64,000 bases of DNA from Pedobacter sp. AJM (GCF_002197755.1 NZ_NHOT01000001.1:744001-808000), one strand, 5' to 3'; counted from the stretch's first letter, positions 1-8,792 are shown. Made by a program: numbers and translations. Notes: a model not told the origin generated them from the letters alone.

Positions 1-1101
1 TCTGCGGAAGTGCAAGCGATATGGTGTACGCCCTCCATCATTAATCAGATAGAAACCTAACTCGCCGTTTCCGCCTTCCACGGCATGGTAAACTTCTGCC
101 TTTGGTGCATCAATCTCTCCCATCACAATTTTAAAGTGATAGATCAATGCTTCCATATTATTATACACTTCTTGTTTCGGGGGAAGATAAAAATCAGGAA
201 CATCGGCATGAAAAATACCTTTAGGTTCTGTTTTTAACTTCACCAGCGCTTGTTCGATGATGCGAACACTCTGCCACATTTCTTCATTACGCACCAAATA
301 TCTATCATAGATATCACCACTTGTACCTACCGGAACCTCGAAATCGAAATCCTGATAAGAAGAATATGGATCACTTACCCGAACATCATAATCTACACCT
401 GTTGCACGCAAAAGCGGACCTGTCCAGCTATATTCCAGGGCAGTTTCTTTCGTAACTTCAGCAACCCCTGCTGTTCTGTCGATAAAAATACGGTTACGTG
501 TTAAAAGATTTTCAAACTCTTTTAAAGCTACCGGAAACTCTTTTAAAAATTTATTGATTTTGGCAAAGGCAATTTCATTGAAATCTCTTTCAAAACCACC
601 AATACGACCAATGTTAGTTGTTAAACGAGCCCCGCAAACCTCTTCAAAAATCTCGTAAATGTGTTCGCGAAACTGGAACAGATAAAGGAAAGTTGTCGTT
701 GCACCGGTATCCTGACCGATAATCGTATTACAGATAATGTGATCAGCGATACGGGAAAGCTCCATGATGATTACGCGAAGATAATCAATACGTTTTGGCA
801 TCTGGATGTTCAGTAATTTTTCAACTGTCATATGCCAGCCCATGTTATTAATAGGCGATGAACAATAGTTTAACCGATCAGTAAGTGGCGTGATTTGATA
901 AAAAGGGCGATGTTCAGCAATCTTTTCGAAAGCACGGTGAATATACCCAATTGTAGAAACGCCGCTTACAATCCGCTCGCCATCTAATTGCAAAACGTTT
1001 TGAAAAACACCGTGGGTTGCAGGGTGTGTTGGACCTAAGTTCAAGGTTACCAGCTCACTTTGCGGATCGTTATCTGTATATACCGGATGGTTATGATTCA
1101 T
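1..1101 (-). CDS. nuoD: NADH-quinone oxidoreductase subunit D (partial, C-terminus off the window)
   Basis: This is the 49 kDa-type subunit of respiratory complex I, in the peripheral arm next to the quinone site. The frame is open from an ATG at 1101 to the window edge, 367 codons without a stop; the family is about 400 residues, so roughly the last 40 are missing. Near the N-terminus it reads LNLGPTHPATHG, the hallmark NuoD opening, followed by GYIHRAFEK, and the visible end reads GELGFYLINDGG then RPYRLHFR-like residues, typical of the family's C-terminal part. It begins 5 bases after the nuoC stop and is the fourth gene of a nuoA-B-C-D run. NuoC and NuoD are separate proteins here, not fused. 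Confidence 0.96.
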   Translation of the reverse strand, partial: MNHNHPVYTDNDPQSELVTLNLGPTHPATHGVFQNVLQLDGERIVSGVSTIGYIHRAFEKIAEHRPFYQITPLTDRLNYCSSPINNMGWHMTVEKLLNIQMPKRIDYLRVIIMELSRIADHIICNTIIGQDTGATTTFLYLFQFREHIYEIFEEVCGARLTTNIGRIGGFERDFNEIAFAKINKFLKEFPVALKEFENLLTRNRIFIDRTAGVAEVTKETALEYSWTGPLLRATGVDYDVRVSDPYSSYQDFDFEVPVGTSGDIYDRYLVRNEEMWQSVRIIEQALVKLKTEPKGIFHADVPDFYLPPKQEVYNNMEALIYHFKIVMGEIDAPKAEVYHAVEGGNGELGFYLINDGGRTPYRLHFRR

Positions 1102-1106
1102 ATAAA

Positions 1107-1607
1107 TTACCTTCCAAAAAATTCATCTTTTTTATCAACTCTGTTAGGGTCTTCCAATGGATATTGTTTCAACATCGGATGTACACCTAAATCATCCATA
1201 TTTAAAATACGGCGTAAATCTGGGTGGCCTTCAAATTTAACCCCAAACAAATCATACGTTTCACGCTCCATCCAGTTAGCACCTTTCCAAACAGTTGTTG
1301 CCGTAGGAATAGTTGGATTTTGCTCAGAGATAAAAACCTTAATTCTGATCCTTACTCGCTCTACCATATTATTCAGATGGTAAACCACCGCAATACCATG
1401 ATCTTTACCCGGATAATGAACCGCAGTAATATCAGTAAGAAAATTGAACTTTAATTCTTCTTTGAGATAAGAAAGCACATTAATGATCACATCTTTGTAG
1501 GTTACGATAGTTAAAAAACCATAAGGCTCAGAAACGGCAGTAACTTTTTCACCAAACTTTTCAGTCAGCTTAACGTGGATGTCGTTATTCAGCGTAGTTT
1601 CTTCCAT
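1107..1607 (-). CDS. nuoC: NADH-quinone oxidoreductase subunit C
   Basis: This 166-residue protein is the 30 kDa-type subunit of the complex I peripheral arm. The family signature is clear near residues 113-135: ERETYDLFGVKFEGHPDLRRIL. The N-terminal half has the usual mixed alpha/beta region (FNFLTDITAVHYPG) and the C-terminus is short, so this is a stand-alone NuoC. Its ATG lies against the nuoB stop and nuoD follows after 5 bases, so translation of the three is probably coupled. It should be transcribed from the promoter upstream of nuoA. Confidence 0.96.
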   Translation of the reverse strand: MEETTLNNDIHVKLTEKFGEKVTAVSEPYGFLTIVTYKDVIINVLSYLKEELKFNFLTDITAVHYPGKDHGIAVVYHLNNMVERVRIRIKVFISEQNPTIPTATTVWKGANWMERETYDLFGVKFEGHPDLRRILNMDDLGVHPMLKQYPLEDPNRVDKKDEFFGR

Positions 1608-2149
1608 TATTTAATGCCGTATTGACCTAAAAGATCTTTATAATAATCTGAGTTTCTTCTTCTGCCTGATTCGTTTCTTACCAAATCCTGAATACGTTGG
1701 AAGCCATCTAAAATAGCTTCAGGCCTTGGTGGACAACCCGGTACATAAACATCAACCGGAATAACTTCATCAATACCCTGTAAAACGGAATAAGTATCAA
1801 AAATTCCCCCACTACTGGCACAAGCACCAACAGCCATTACCCATCGTGGCTCAGCCATCTGGATATAAACCTGCTTTAATACCGGAGCCATTTTTTTTGC
1901 AATAGTTCCCATCACCATTAAAACATCTGCCTGACGTGGAGAAAAGCTTAAGCGCTCTGCGCCAAAACGACCAAGATCATAGTGAGATCCCATAGTTGCC
2001 ATAAATTCAATACCACAACAGGAAGTGGCAAAAGGCAGTGGCCATAATGAATTGGAGCGCGCCAAACCAATTACTTTATCTAAAGAAGTGGCAAAATAAC
2101 CAGGCCCTTCGGTTCCTGGAGGCGCATCTACTATATTAATTTCACTCAT
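1607..2149 (-). CDS. nuoB: NADH-quinone oxidoreductase subunit B
   Basis: This is the 20 kDa-type subunit that carries cluster N2, the last 4Fe-4S cluster before quinone. The likely ligands are all visible: the adjacent pair in SCCGIEFM (Cys44-Cys45), Cys110 in GACASSGG and Cys139 in PGCPPRPEA. The open frame extends upstream to 2224, but the extra 25 residues are hydrophobic and unlike the family. The start at 2149 (MSEINIVDAPPG) gives 180 residues, a normal length. Its stop overlaps the nuoC start. About 185 bases without an obvious gene separate it from nuoA. Confidence 0.96.
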   Translation of the reverse strand: MSEINIVDAPPGTEGPGYFATSLDKVIGLARSNSLWPLPFATSCCGIEFMATMGSHYDLGRFGAERLSFSPRQADVLMVMGTIAKKMAPVLKQVYIQMAEPRWVMAVGACASSGGIFDTYSVLQGIDEVIPVDVYVPGCPPRPEAILDGFQRIQDLVRNESGRRRNSDYYKDLLGQYGIK

Positions 2150-2335
2150 GTTTATAAACAAAAAATGCTCATCCCTTTGCAGAATGAGCAACAAATTTAC
2201 AATATTTAAAAGGCAATTAAACAAGCTTAACCTGATTTAGAACCTTTCTAAATAAATAAAGAAGATATAAGTTAGTGTAGTTGTTACACTTTTAGTTTTC
2301 AGTTAAAATTAGCTAACCAAGAATGGCCAACCGAA

Positions 2336-2707
2336 CTAGTTCCAGTCTAAAACTTTTTTCTTTATTACATAAATAAATCCTAAAAGTAATGTCCCCATGA
2401 AGATGAACATTTCAATCATCCCATCCATTCTAAGTGCTCTGAAATTCACAGCCCATGGATACATGAAAATTACTTCAATATCAAATAATACAAAAAGAAT
2501 AGCCACTACAAAATATTTGATAGAGAAAGGCTGACGGGCATTACCTACGCTCTTAACGCCGGCCTCAAATACCTCAAGCTTATCACTTGTTTTACGTTTT
2601 GGACCTAAAAAGTGTGTAGCCACCAAAGTGGTAACCACGAAACCCAAAGCAACTACGACTTGAAATATAATGGGTAAAAAATCTATTGAGGTACTTTGTG
2701 CTTGCAT
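2336..2707 (-). CDS. nuoA: NADH-quinone oxidoreductase subunit A
   Basis: This 123-residue membrane subunit of complex I has three predicted transmembrane helices (about 8-33, 62-84 and 95-115). It carries the family motif block KLEVFEAGVKSVGNARQPFSIKYF followed by FDIEVIFMYPWA, whose acidic residues are conserved in NuoA/ND3. It is the first gene of the nuo cluster. A near-perfect Bacteroidota promoter sits 19 bases upstream of the start codon, so the transcript leader is short. Confidence 0.96.
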   Translation of the reverse strand: MQAQSTSIDFLPIIFQVVVALGFVVTTLVATHFLGPKRKTSDKLEVFEAGVKSVGNARQPFSIKYFVVAILFVLFDIEVIFMYPWAVNFRALRMDGMIEMFIFMGTLLLGFIYVIKKKVLDWN

Positions 2708-2725
2708 AATCTATATTTTCTGATG

Positions 2726-2757
2726 CAAAAGTAAAAGAAAAAGGCAGAGTAACCAAA
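2726..2757 (-). promoter_or_regulatory. Promoter of nuoA
   Basis: On the minus strand, TTTG (2754-2757), a 20-base spacer and TACTTTTG (2726-2733) match the Bacteroidota primary sigma factor consensus (TTTG, 17-23 bases, TAnnTTTG) exactly. The start of transcription would be near 2720, about 13 bases before the nuoA ATG. The TTTG element lies in the loop of the terminator of the upstream TPR gene. Confidence 0.75.
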
Positions 2758-2769
2758 CGCTGCCTTTTC
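2738..2769 (-). terminator. Terminator of the Ton operon (after the TPR gene)
   Basis: On the minus strand AAAAGGCAG and CTGCCTTTTT form a 9-10 bp stem around a 12-base loop, and the 3' arm runs into a T-rich tract. It lies 20-50 bases beyond the stop of the TPR gene and should end the long exbB-to-TPR transcript. Confidence 0.8.
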
Positions 2770-2788
2770 TAAATTATTTAACTTGAAA

Positions 2789-4504
2789 TTATTTACCTTT
2801 TCCTTTAGCTGCAGGAGCAGATAACTCTTTCAGCTTTGCAGCAGCAAATGTTCCTGTTGGATATACAGCAACGCTCTTATCAAAGTATTCTTTCGCTTTT
2901 GCTTTATCAGTATTGAAATAATATCCTCCAAGGTTATCATATGCTTCTGATAATTTTTTAGCATTCGGTGTAACCAATTCTGGTTTTTCAGTTACCTTTT
3001 TGATAAACATTTCAAAATGAGGCACCATTAATCCTTTTGGTGCTTTTTCATCATCCAATAAACTATTAACTCTTGCACGATATAAATATGCATCAGTAGT
3101 TTCCGGAGCAAGCTGAGCTACTTTAGCAATAGATGAATCCGCCTTCACTAATAAATCTTTTGAAGGGTTTTTCTTTGCTGAATATTGAGTAGCATAATCA
3201 AAGTAATAAGCTAAGCCATCATAAAAATAACTGTATAATACACCTTTTCCATTAGGATTAGCAGCAATTACTTTATCATATATTTGAGCAGCCTTTGTAT
3301 ATTTCTTTGCGTCAAAGAAGGTTTTAGCCACCTCTGCTAATGCTTCAACGTTGGTTGAATCTTTTTCTACAGCTTTAGTAATATTAATTAATGCCAAACT
3401 ATCCTGTCCAGATTTCAACTGTGCTTTACCTAAGTACAAATAATCGAAACCCAAGATTTTATTTGGATCTTTTTCTTTTGCAAAGAACTCATTCATACTG
3501 GTTAAAGCTGCAGGATAATTTTTATTCTCGTAAGCAGCCCATCCTTTTAACCTAGAAACAACAGCACTTTTTGGATCATTTGCCGGAGCCTGGATTGTTG
3601 ATGCTACCTGCTCTAATGTTGCGTAATCCTTTGCATAAAACAAGAACTGTGCATAACGTAACTGAGACTCTAAAGATTTATCTGTTAAATCCATATATTT
3701 TTTATAGTTCTCAATTCCTTTTTTAGCTTTTTCTTGATCAGTACCAAAGCTGCTCCATTGTAGATAAAGCTCACCTAATTCACGATAAGCCGGTCCATAG
3801 TTCGGATCAGCAGCAATTACATCCTGTAATTCTTTTTCACCTTCAGGAAACGCTCTTGATTCTTTATACATTTTACCAATCTGCGTTTTAGCCCTACGAT
3901 TGTTAGGATCTACATCACCAACACGCATGTAAGGACCTAATGCCTCAGAATTTTTCTTTTGCAATGCATAAGCATCACCTAAAGCCAAGAAAACCTCTGC
4001 ATCCTTATCTTTCGAATCTAATTCATCAGCCTTAGTAATATTCGCTAAAGCATTGGTAAAATCTGGTTTAGACACATCATCACTGGGTTTATCCTGCGCT
4101 AAATAAGCTTTACCGATTTCCAGATAGGTTTTATAATTTTTTTTGTCCATTTCGATTGCTTTATCGAAATTGGTTTTAGCAGAAGTTGGGTTATTAGATA
4201 ACATATCTGCTTCACCTAAACCAATCAGGTTTAAGTTATTCTTAGCATCTGCTGTTACGCCTTTAGTAAAAACAGCACGGGCTGAATCAATATAACCTGT
4301 TTTTAAATAAACCAAACCCAGATTATAATAATTATCGCCATTTGAAGCTTGTGAGCTTACCAATGATTTTAGCATTGATGTTGCTTTCTGATATTGTTCA
4401 GCGTCAATGGCTTTTTTCGCATCATTTAAATTTTGAGCAAAAACTGCAGAACCCATCAACACCAAACCTACATTTAAGGTTATTGCTTTCTTTAAAATTT
4501 TCAT
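2789..4504 (-). CDS. Secreted TPR-repeat protein at the end of the Ton operon
   Basis: This 571-residue protein has a signal peptide (about 1-23, ending VFAQ) and then tetratricopeptide repeats almost throughout; units such as YYNLGLVYLKTGYIDSARAVF and ALAEVAKTFFDAKKYTKAAQIY are easy to see. TPRs bind other proteins, and the export signal places this one in the periplasm. It is the last gene of a run that starts with exbB, 74 bases after the PstS-like gene. The same order (exbB, exbD, exbD, tonB, small membrane protein, PstS-like, TPR) recurs in Bacteroidota, which suggests a role with the Ton system, but its function is unknown. The C-terminus is Lys/Ala-rich. Confidence 0.85.
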   Translation of the reverse strand: MKILKKAITLNVGLVLMGSAVFAQNLNDAKKAIDAEQYQKATSMLKSLVSSQASNGDNYYNLGLVYLKTGYIDSARAVFTKGVTADAKNNLNLIGLGEADMLSNNPTSAKTNFDKAIEMDKKNYKTYLEIGKAYLAQDKPSDDVSKPDFTNALANITKADELDSKDKDAEVFLALGDAYALQKKNSEALGPYMRVGDVDPNNRRAKTQIGKMYKESRAFPEGEKELQDVIAADPNYGPAYRELGELYLQWSSFGTDQEKAKKGIENYKKYMDLTDKSLESQLRYAQFLFYAKDYATLEQVASTIQAPANDPKSAVVSRLKGWAAYENKNYPAALTSMNEFFAKEKDPNKILGFDYLYLGKAQLKSGQDSLALINITKAVEKDSTNVEALAEVAKTFFDAKKYTKAAQIYDKVIAANPNGKGVLYSYFYDGLAYYFDYATQYSAKKNPSKDLLVKADSSIAKVAQLAPETTDAYLYRARVNSLLDDEKAPKGLMVPHFEMFIKKVTEKPELVTPNAKKLSEAYDNLGGYYFNTDKAKAKEYFDKSVAVYPTGTFAAAKLKELSAPAAKGKGK

Positions 4505-4578
4505 CGGATATTCTGTTTTTTTAATAAAAATGAAGTGTCTGTTGAGATAACTTCGTGGTTCAATTTATAATTTGTTAT

Positions 4579-5481
4579 TTATTTTCCTTTTGTCAGGTTA
4601 ATCTCTCTAGGCATTAACTTATGTGGACCAAGTCCAGATTTAAGTACAATTAATTGTCCTCGCTGACTTCTTAACCATGTTGCAAATCCTGTGCCTAAAC
4701 CATCTCTACCCTCACAATCTATAATATTTACGTTTCTTAGAAAAGGATAGATTCCATTTATAAGATTATCCTGTGTTGGTTTATAAAATTGATCATCTCC
4801 TGGCTTACCTTTCAAATTTTTTACACCAAGTGTTTTAATCTTCGACAGGTATTTAGCATATTTTGTATTTCTATCTGAAACCCAATCAACCCCTAAAATA
4901 CCTATAAAATTTTTATCTTCAGCAATAAATTTAATTACTTCTGCACTTGAGTTTTTTGAATAAACACCCTGAGCTGGAAACTGACTGATGTTAGCCAGTT
5001 GCTTAAAGTATTGAAAGGTACTTGAATAGGTGTTATCAAAAACCAGTTTTTTTGCTGAAGTCTTCCCCTGTAAAATATCAATAACCTCTTTAACGGTAAT
5101 AGTACTATCGATATTGTCTCTATTGGTAATTAATGCAATGCCATCAACGGCAAACCGGGTAGCATTTATCCTGATGCCCCTTTGAGTATAGTATTTTTCC
5201 TCTGCTTTAGTCAGTAACCTGGGCATTACAATTACCCTTACGCTGTCATTCAGAAAAGCGGGAATAATCTTTTCTTCAGGTTTAACTGTAATCTGAAATT
5301 TGGCATCCGGGTAATCCAGACTAAAAATATCAATCTGCTCCTGAACGATAGGACTTACACTTTCATCTACCAGAATTTTCAATATTCCGCTTGTTCTTGT
5401 TTCTTTAACCTGAGTGGTCTTTTCCTTTCTTTTACAAGAAAGGAATCCCAAGATCATAAATATTAAAAGTATGTTTCTCAT
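4579..5481 (-). CDS. PstS-like phosphate-binding-fold lipoprotein
   Basis: This 300-residue protein resembles the substrate-binding subunit of phosphate ABC importers. It has a lipoprotein signal (GFLSCKRK; lipidated Cys16) and a periplasmic-binding fold, with blocks such as GILKILVDES, IALITNRDNID and GILGVDWVSDR that fit PstS-like proteins. No pst permease or ATPase genes are nearby, so it is unlikely to serve a local importer. It sits between the small membrane protein (9 bases) and the TPR gene in the Ton operon. A structural or sensory role in the Ton system is possible; phosphate binding is not shown by the sequence. Confidence 0.8.
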   Translation of the reverse strand: MRNILLIFMILGFLSCKRKEKTTQVKETRTSGILKILVDESVSPIVQEQIDIFSLDYPDAKFQITVKPEEKIIPAFLNDSVRVIVMPRLLTKAEEKYYTQRGIRINATRFAVDGIALITNRDNIDSTITVKEVIDILQGKTSAKKLVFDNTYSSTFQYFKQLANISQFPAQGVYSKNSSAEVIKFIAEDKNFIGILGVDWVSDRNTKYAKYLSKIKTLGVKNLKGKPGDDQFYKPTQDNLINGIYPFLRNVNIIDCEGRDGLGTGFATWLRSQRGQLIVLKSGLGPHKLMPREINLTKGK

Positions 5482-5490
5482 TTCAGGATT

Positions 5491-5718
5491 TTAGTCTCTT
5501 CTGCCAAGGCTCAATAGCCTTACAAAAGCGTAAAAAATTAAAAATACACCTATGGCAATACGCCCCCATGCCGGAATAAAATTAAACCTTATTGCAAGTG
5601 GTGCCCAAAAGATGAAAGCAAGCCCCATCACTAAATATAAAGCAAAGGTGAGTAGGCCTAAAATGAGCAAAAACCGCTGTTTAGGCGATTTTTGCTTAAA
5701 AATATCAAAATTTAACAT
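5491..5718 (-). CDS. Small two-helix membrane protein of the Ton operon
   Basis: This 75-residue protein has two predicted transmembrane helices (about 15-38 and 48-68), a charged N-terminus and the ending SLGRRD. I recognise no domain. It lies 6 bases after tonB and 9 bases before the PstS-like gene, so it is almost certainly co-expressed and translated. It may be an inner-membrane accessory of the ExbB/D-TonB complex, but that is only context. Confidence 0.7.
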   Translation of the reverse strand: MLNFDIFKQKSPKQRFLLILGLLTFALYLVMGLAFIFWAPLAIRFNFIPAWGRIAIGVFLIFYAFVRLLSLGRRD

Positions 5719-5724
5719 TTACTT

Positions 5725-6546
5725 TTAGTTCAATGTAAAGTTAACGTTGATGTTATACTTTACCCTTACCGGCTTACCATTCTGGATACCTGGGTTCCAG
5801 CGTGGACTCGCTTTTAACACACGGATGGCTTCTTCATCAGTTCCGCTACCCAAACCACGGGTAACCTGAATATCTGTCAATTTACCATCTTTTTCAACAA
5901 CGAAAGATAAAAATACTTTACCCTGTACGTTATTTTCCTGTGCCATTGGTGGGTATTTAATCGCTCCTCCTAAATATTTGTAGAACTTAGCGATACCTCC
6001 AGGATATTCTGGCTGCTTCTCGATACTAACGAAGTCATAAACCTTGTTATCATCAACCGCAACTGCAGCTTCTCTTTTCGGACCTTCACCAACTGGTTCA
6101 GCGATTACAATATCAGCGGTTGGATCACCTTTAATATCTCTCTGCCCCGGATCTGCCTCTTTTAATTTTTCTACTGTTGGCGGTTCCTCATCACGCACCT
6201 GCTCATCAGGCTTAACAATTGGAGGCGGCATTTTAACCTGATCCACTTTTGGTGGCGGTGGCTCTACCGGTGGTGGGGGTGGTGTTTTTGGATCAACTGG
6301 TGGCGGTGGCGCAATAACTACTTCCTGTGCTTTTTCTACCTGCTCAGTATCATTCATCGAACCTTTAATAAGGCCATAAATTTTCGGAGCGAAGAAAAGT
6401 GCAAGGAATACTATTGAACCAATAATTAATGCCCGTGTGGTATTGGCCCCATTGGTTTTACGCAATTGGTAGGCTCCGTAGCTTTTGTTCTTTTCAGCAA
6501 AAACTACTTCAATCCACTCCTTTCTTAATATATCTAATTTTGACAT
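5725..6546 (-). CDS. tonB: TonB energy-transducing protein
   Basis: TonB carries proton-motive energy from ExbB/ExbD to outer-membrane transporters such as the SusC proteins in this window. The 273 residues show the Bacteroidota layout: a cytoplasmic N-terminus (EWIEVVFAEKNKSYGAYQLRK), one membrane helix (about 38-58), a proline-rich span (PPPPVDPKTPPPPPVEPP, about 75-115) and a C-terminal TonB domain (PEYPGGIAKFYKYL, then GKVFLSFVVEKDG, DEEAIRVLKASPRWNPG and the end YNINVNFTLN). It follows the second exbD by 17 bases. Confidence 0.95.
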   Translation of the reverse strand: MSKLDILRKEWIEVVFAEKNKSYGAYQLRKTNGANTTRALIIGSIVFLALFFAPKIYGLIKGSMNDTEQVEKAQEVVIAPPPPVDPKTPPPPPVEPPPPKVDQVKMPPPIVKPDEQVRDEEPPTVEKLKEADPGQRDIKGDPTADIVIAEPVGEGPKREAAVAVDDNKVYDFVSIEKQPEYPGGIAKFYKYLGGAIKYPPMAQENNVQGKVFLSFVVEKDGKLTDIQVTRGLGSGTDEEAIRVLKASPRWNPGIQNGKPVRVKYNINVNFTLN

Positions 6547-6563
6547 GATTACGGATTTAACAA

Positions 6564-7070
6564 TTATAAAATACCCTTCTCCTTCATGAATGCTTTTTCA
6601 TTATCAAGAATATTGTCATCATCAATCTGACGAACTTTAACCTTTAATATTTCCAATTCATCCATGATATCAACGAAGTTTTTGAAATTTGATCCGCTGG
6701 TTGGTTTAACCAATACCACGAAATCACCTTTCACTCCAGATGCATCTGCAACTTTTCTGTTATCGATAATCGCTTTTTCAACCTGTGATAAACTTTCTAT
6801 AGTTGGAGCTGATGCACCAGCTTCTCCCATATACCAGGCTACCTTATCGCTTTTACCCAATAAAATAGTCATGGTTTTAGAAGCTTTCAGTTCCAATTTA
6901 TTGTCCTTGTTGTTATCATCCTTATCAGGCTTTACAATATCCATCGCCTGAGGCGTAGAGATTGATGTAGTTAAGATAAAGAATGTAACCAAAAGGAACA
7001 TCAAATCTACCATCGGCGTCATATCGACTCTTGGCGTGGCTTTCTTCCCGCCTGTGTTTAATTCTGCCAT
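6564..7070 (-). CDS. exbD: ExbD-type biopolymer transport protein (second in operon)
   Basis: ExbD works with ExbB as the proton-driven motor for TonB. This 168-residue protein has the family start: a short cytoplasmic arm, then VDMTPMVDLMFLLVTFFILTT, whose Asp in MVDLMF is the conserved membrane carboxylate. The periplasmic part contains KTMTILLGKSDKVAWYMG and ends with VDIMDELEILKVKV. It is 3 bases after the first exbD. Paired exbD genes that differ in sequence are usual in Bacteroidota. It is closer to the orphan ExbD near 13.8 kb than to its own neighbour (both share TMTILLG and the D-V/I-x-DE block). Confidence 0.93.
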   Translation of the reverse strand: MAELNTGGKKATPRVDMTPMVDLMFLLVTFFILTTSISTPQAMDIVKPDKDDNNKDNKLELKASKTMTILLGKSDKVAWYMGEAGASAPTIESLSQVEKAIIDNRKVADASGVKGDFVVLVKPTSGSNFKNFVDIMDELEILKVKVRQIDDDNILDNEKAFMKEKGIL

Positions 7071-7073
7071 TTC

Positions 7074-7688
7074 TTATTTTCTTCTAGCTTCTGCGTTGGT
7101 TACCAATAAAAACTTGTTAACTTTTTGCTTCTGCAATACATCCACGATCTTTTTAATTACAGGATATTCTTCTTTTGAATCTCCTTTGATACTTACACGC
7201 ATTGGTTGCTGATTAACTTCAGCGGTTGCTTTACGCGCAAGTAAAACCCAGTTATTCAACTGGTTATCAGTAGAATCTGTAGGGATACCTGTTTGAACAC
7301 CTGGCTTCATCCGATCGCCACCTGGCATATTTATAAACTTTTTAAGGTCTGCAACCGGTACTCCAAAGGTTCCGATAACCGAAAACCTGTTTACTTCATC
7401 AGGTGTAAACTTGATTTTGTACTGCTCTCCAATTAACTCTAAGGTTCTAGCCCTTACTTTTTGGCCAGCCACTTCAAAGAATACCTTACCTTGACCAATG
7501 GTTAATGTTGCATTGTTCTCAGCTGGCACCTTAAATTCATATGTTGATGAAGGCGTAGATACCGCTAATGGTTCTGGTTGCTTTGCCGTAGCAGTTAATA
7601 TGAAGAACGTAAGTAACAGCGCAGCTACATCGCACATGGCAGTCATATCTGTTACCGTACTGGTTCTTTTAACTTTAATTCTAGGCAT
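7074..7688 (-). CDS. exbD: ExbD-type biopolymer transport protein (first in operon)
   Basis: This 204-residue protein opens with VKRTSTVTDMTAMCDVAALLLTFFILTAT, the ExbD membrane segment with its Asp at CDVAALL. The periplasmic domain ends with a conserved-looking stretch (RVSIKGDSKEEYPVIKKIVDVLQ, then KFLLVTNAE) typical of the ExbD/TolR C-terminus. It is longer than its partner because of an insertion around residues 95-135. It lies 74 bases after exbB, with a hairpin in the gap. Confidence 0.93.
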   Translation of the reverse strand: MPRIKVKRTSTVTDMTAMCDVAALLLTFFILTATAKQPEPLAVSTPSSTYEFKVPAENNATLTIGQGKVFFEVAGQKVRARTLELIGEQYKIKFTPDEVNRFSVIGTFGVPVADLKKFINMPGGDRMKPGVQTGIPTDSTDNQLNNWVLLARKATAEVNQQPMRVSIKGDSKEEYPVIKKIVDVLQKQKVNKFLLVTNAEARRK

Positions 7689-7717
7689 AATATTTTAACT
7701 TTTTAATAATGATGATC

Positions 7718-7749
7718 TTTTTGCCGGTTTTCCATAAAGCCGGTAAAAA
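7718..7749 (-). other. Hairpin in the exbB-exbD gap
   Basis: Between the exbB stop and the exbD start the minus strand can fold TTTTTaCCGG against CCGGcAAAAA, a stem of about 9 bp around a 12-base loop. There is no T-tract after it in the transcribed direction, so it is not a good terminator. It may shield the exbB message or act as a partial stop that keeps ExbB above ExbD, as the motor's stoichiometry requires; this is inference. Confidence 0.4.
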
Positions 7750-7762
7750 TTATTTCAAAATA

Positions 7763-8593
7763 TTATTTATGCGAACTAGCGTAAGTTTGAACGATGCTAA
7801 ATCCAGCTTCGTCAATTGCATAAGTTAACTTGTCAATTTTTGATGTTAATACGTTATACATGATGATCGCTAAAGTAGATACACCGATACCAGTCATCGT
7901 GTTAATTAACGCCTCAGAGATACCTACCGCTAATGCTGATTGATCTGGAGCACCAGAGTTTGCCAAACCGGCGAAAGCACGGATCATACCTGTTACTGTA
8001 CCTAATAAACCGATTAATGTACCAATTGAAACCAAGGTAGCAATAATGGTTAAGTTTTGCTCTAACATAGGCATTTCTAAAGCTGTAGCTTCTTCAACTT
8101 CTTTTTGGATGGCAACGATTGATTGCTCAACATCTAAATTAGTATCAGCTTCAACTTCGCTATATTTTTTTAATCCTGATTTAATTACATTAGCAACAGA
8201 ACCTTGTTGTTTGTCACACTCAGCTTTAGCAGCTTCGATGTTACCAGCATTTAATAAACCTTTTACTTTAATGATGAAGGTATCTAAGCTTGATTTTCCG
8301 CTTGCTTTACCAATTACGATTAAACGCTCGATAGAGAAAACGATAGTAGTTAATAATAAACCGATTAAGATTGCCACGATCGGACCACCTTTGTAAGCTG
8401 TACCTGGATAGTTGTTTGGTAATGGTAAGTTCTCGTTATTATTGTCAATAAAGTTTGCCGGATCACCCAATACGAATCTCCAGATAATAAAGCCAATTAC
8501 GATACAAATAGGAATAACCAATGTTGCGAAAACATTTGATGCACTTGAAGAGCTCTCTTTTTTAACAGTTGTTGGTTTTGGTGCGTTTGCCAT
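7763..8593 (-). CDS. exbB: ExbB/TolQ/MotA-type proton channel protein
   Basis: ExbB forms the pentameric proton channel around ExbD that energises TonB. The 276 residues show one N-terminal helix (about 20-42), a second membrane helix near 75-93 (GGPIVAILIGLLLTTIVF), a cytoplasmic domain rich in charged helices and the signature helices LTIIATLVSIGTLIGLLGTVTGMIRAF and GISEALINTMTGIGVSTLAIIMYN. These latter two are the MotA/TolQ/ExbB core. It is the first gene of the Ton operon, behind a good promoter with a leader of about 90 bases. Confidence 0.95.
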   Translation of the reverse strand: MANAPKPTTVKKESSSSASNVFATLVIPICIVIGFIIWRFVLGDPANFIDNNNENLPLPNNYPGTAYKGGPIVAILIGLLLTTIVFSIERLIVIGKASGKSSLDTFIIKVKGLLNAGNIEAAKAECDKQQGSVANVIKSGLKKYSEVEADTNLDVEQSIVAIQKEVEEATALEMPMLEQNLTIIATLVSIGTLIGLLGTVTGMIRAFAGLANSGAPDQSALAVGISEALINTMTGIGVSTLAIIMYNVLTSKIDKLTYAIDEAGFSIVQTYASSHK

Positions 8594-8691
8594 TTTTTTT
8601 AATTTTTAGTTTTAGTTCTTGTTTTTAATTTTTAGCTGTTTTATCTTTTGTACTACACACAACGGATGCGATCTGATTTTGTTGCGAAAAA

Positions 8692-8721
8692 CAAATTTAT
8701 AAATTGATTTTAAATTACAAA
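8692..8721 (-). promoter_or_regulatory. Promoter of the exbB operon
   Basis: On the minus strand TTTG (8718-8721), an 18-base spacer and TAAATTTG (8692-8699) fit the Bacteroidota consensus. Transcription would start near 8686, leaving an AT-rich leader of about 90 bases before the exbB ATG at 8593. Confidence 0.65.
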
Positions 8722-8792
8722 TTAATAAATCAATAAACAATTAAATCGTTACCTAACGATATGGTTTATTGCAAACGTACAGGGTGTATAAC

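Noticed and set aside
4579..5481. Phosphate ABC importer locus
   Set aside because: Only a PstS-like protein is present; no pstC, pstA, pstB or phoU is nearby.
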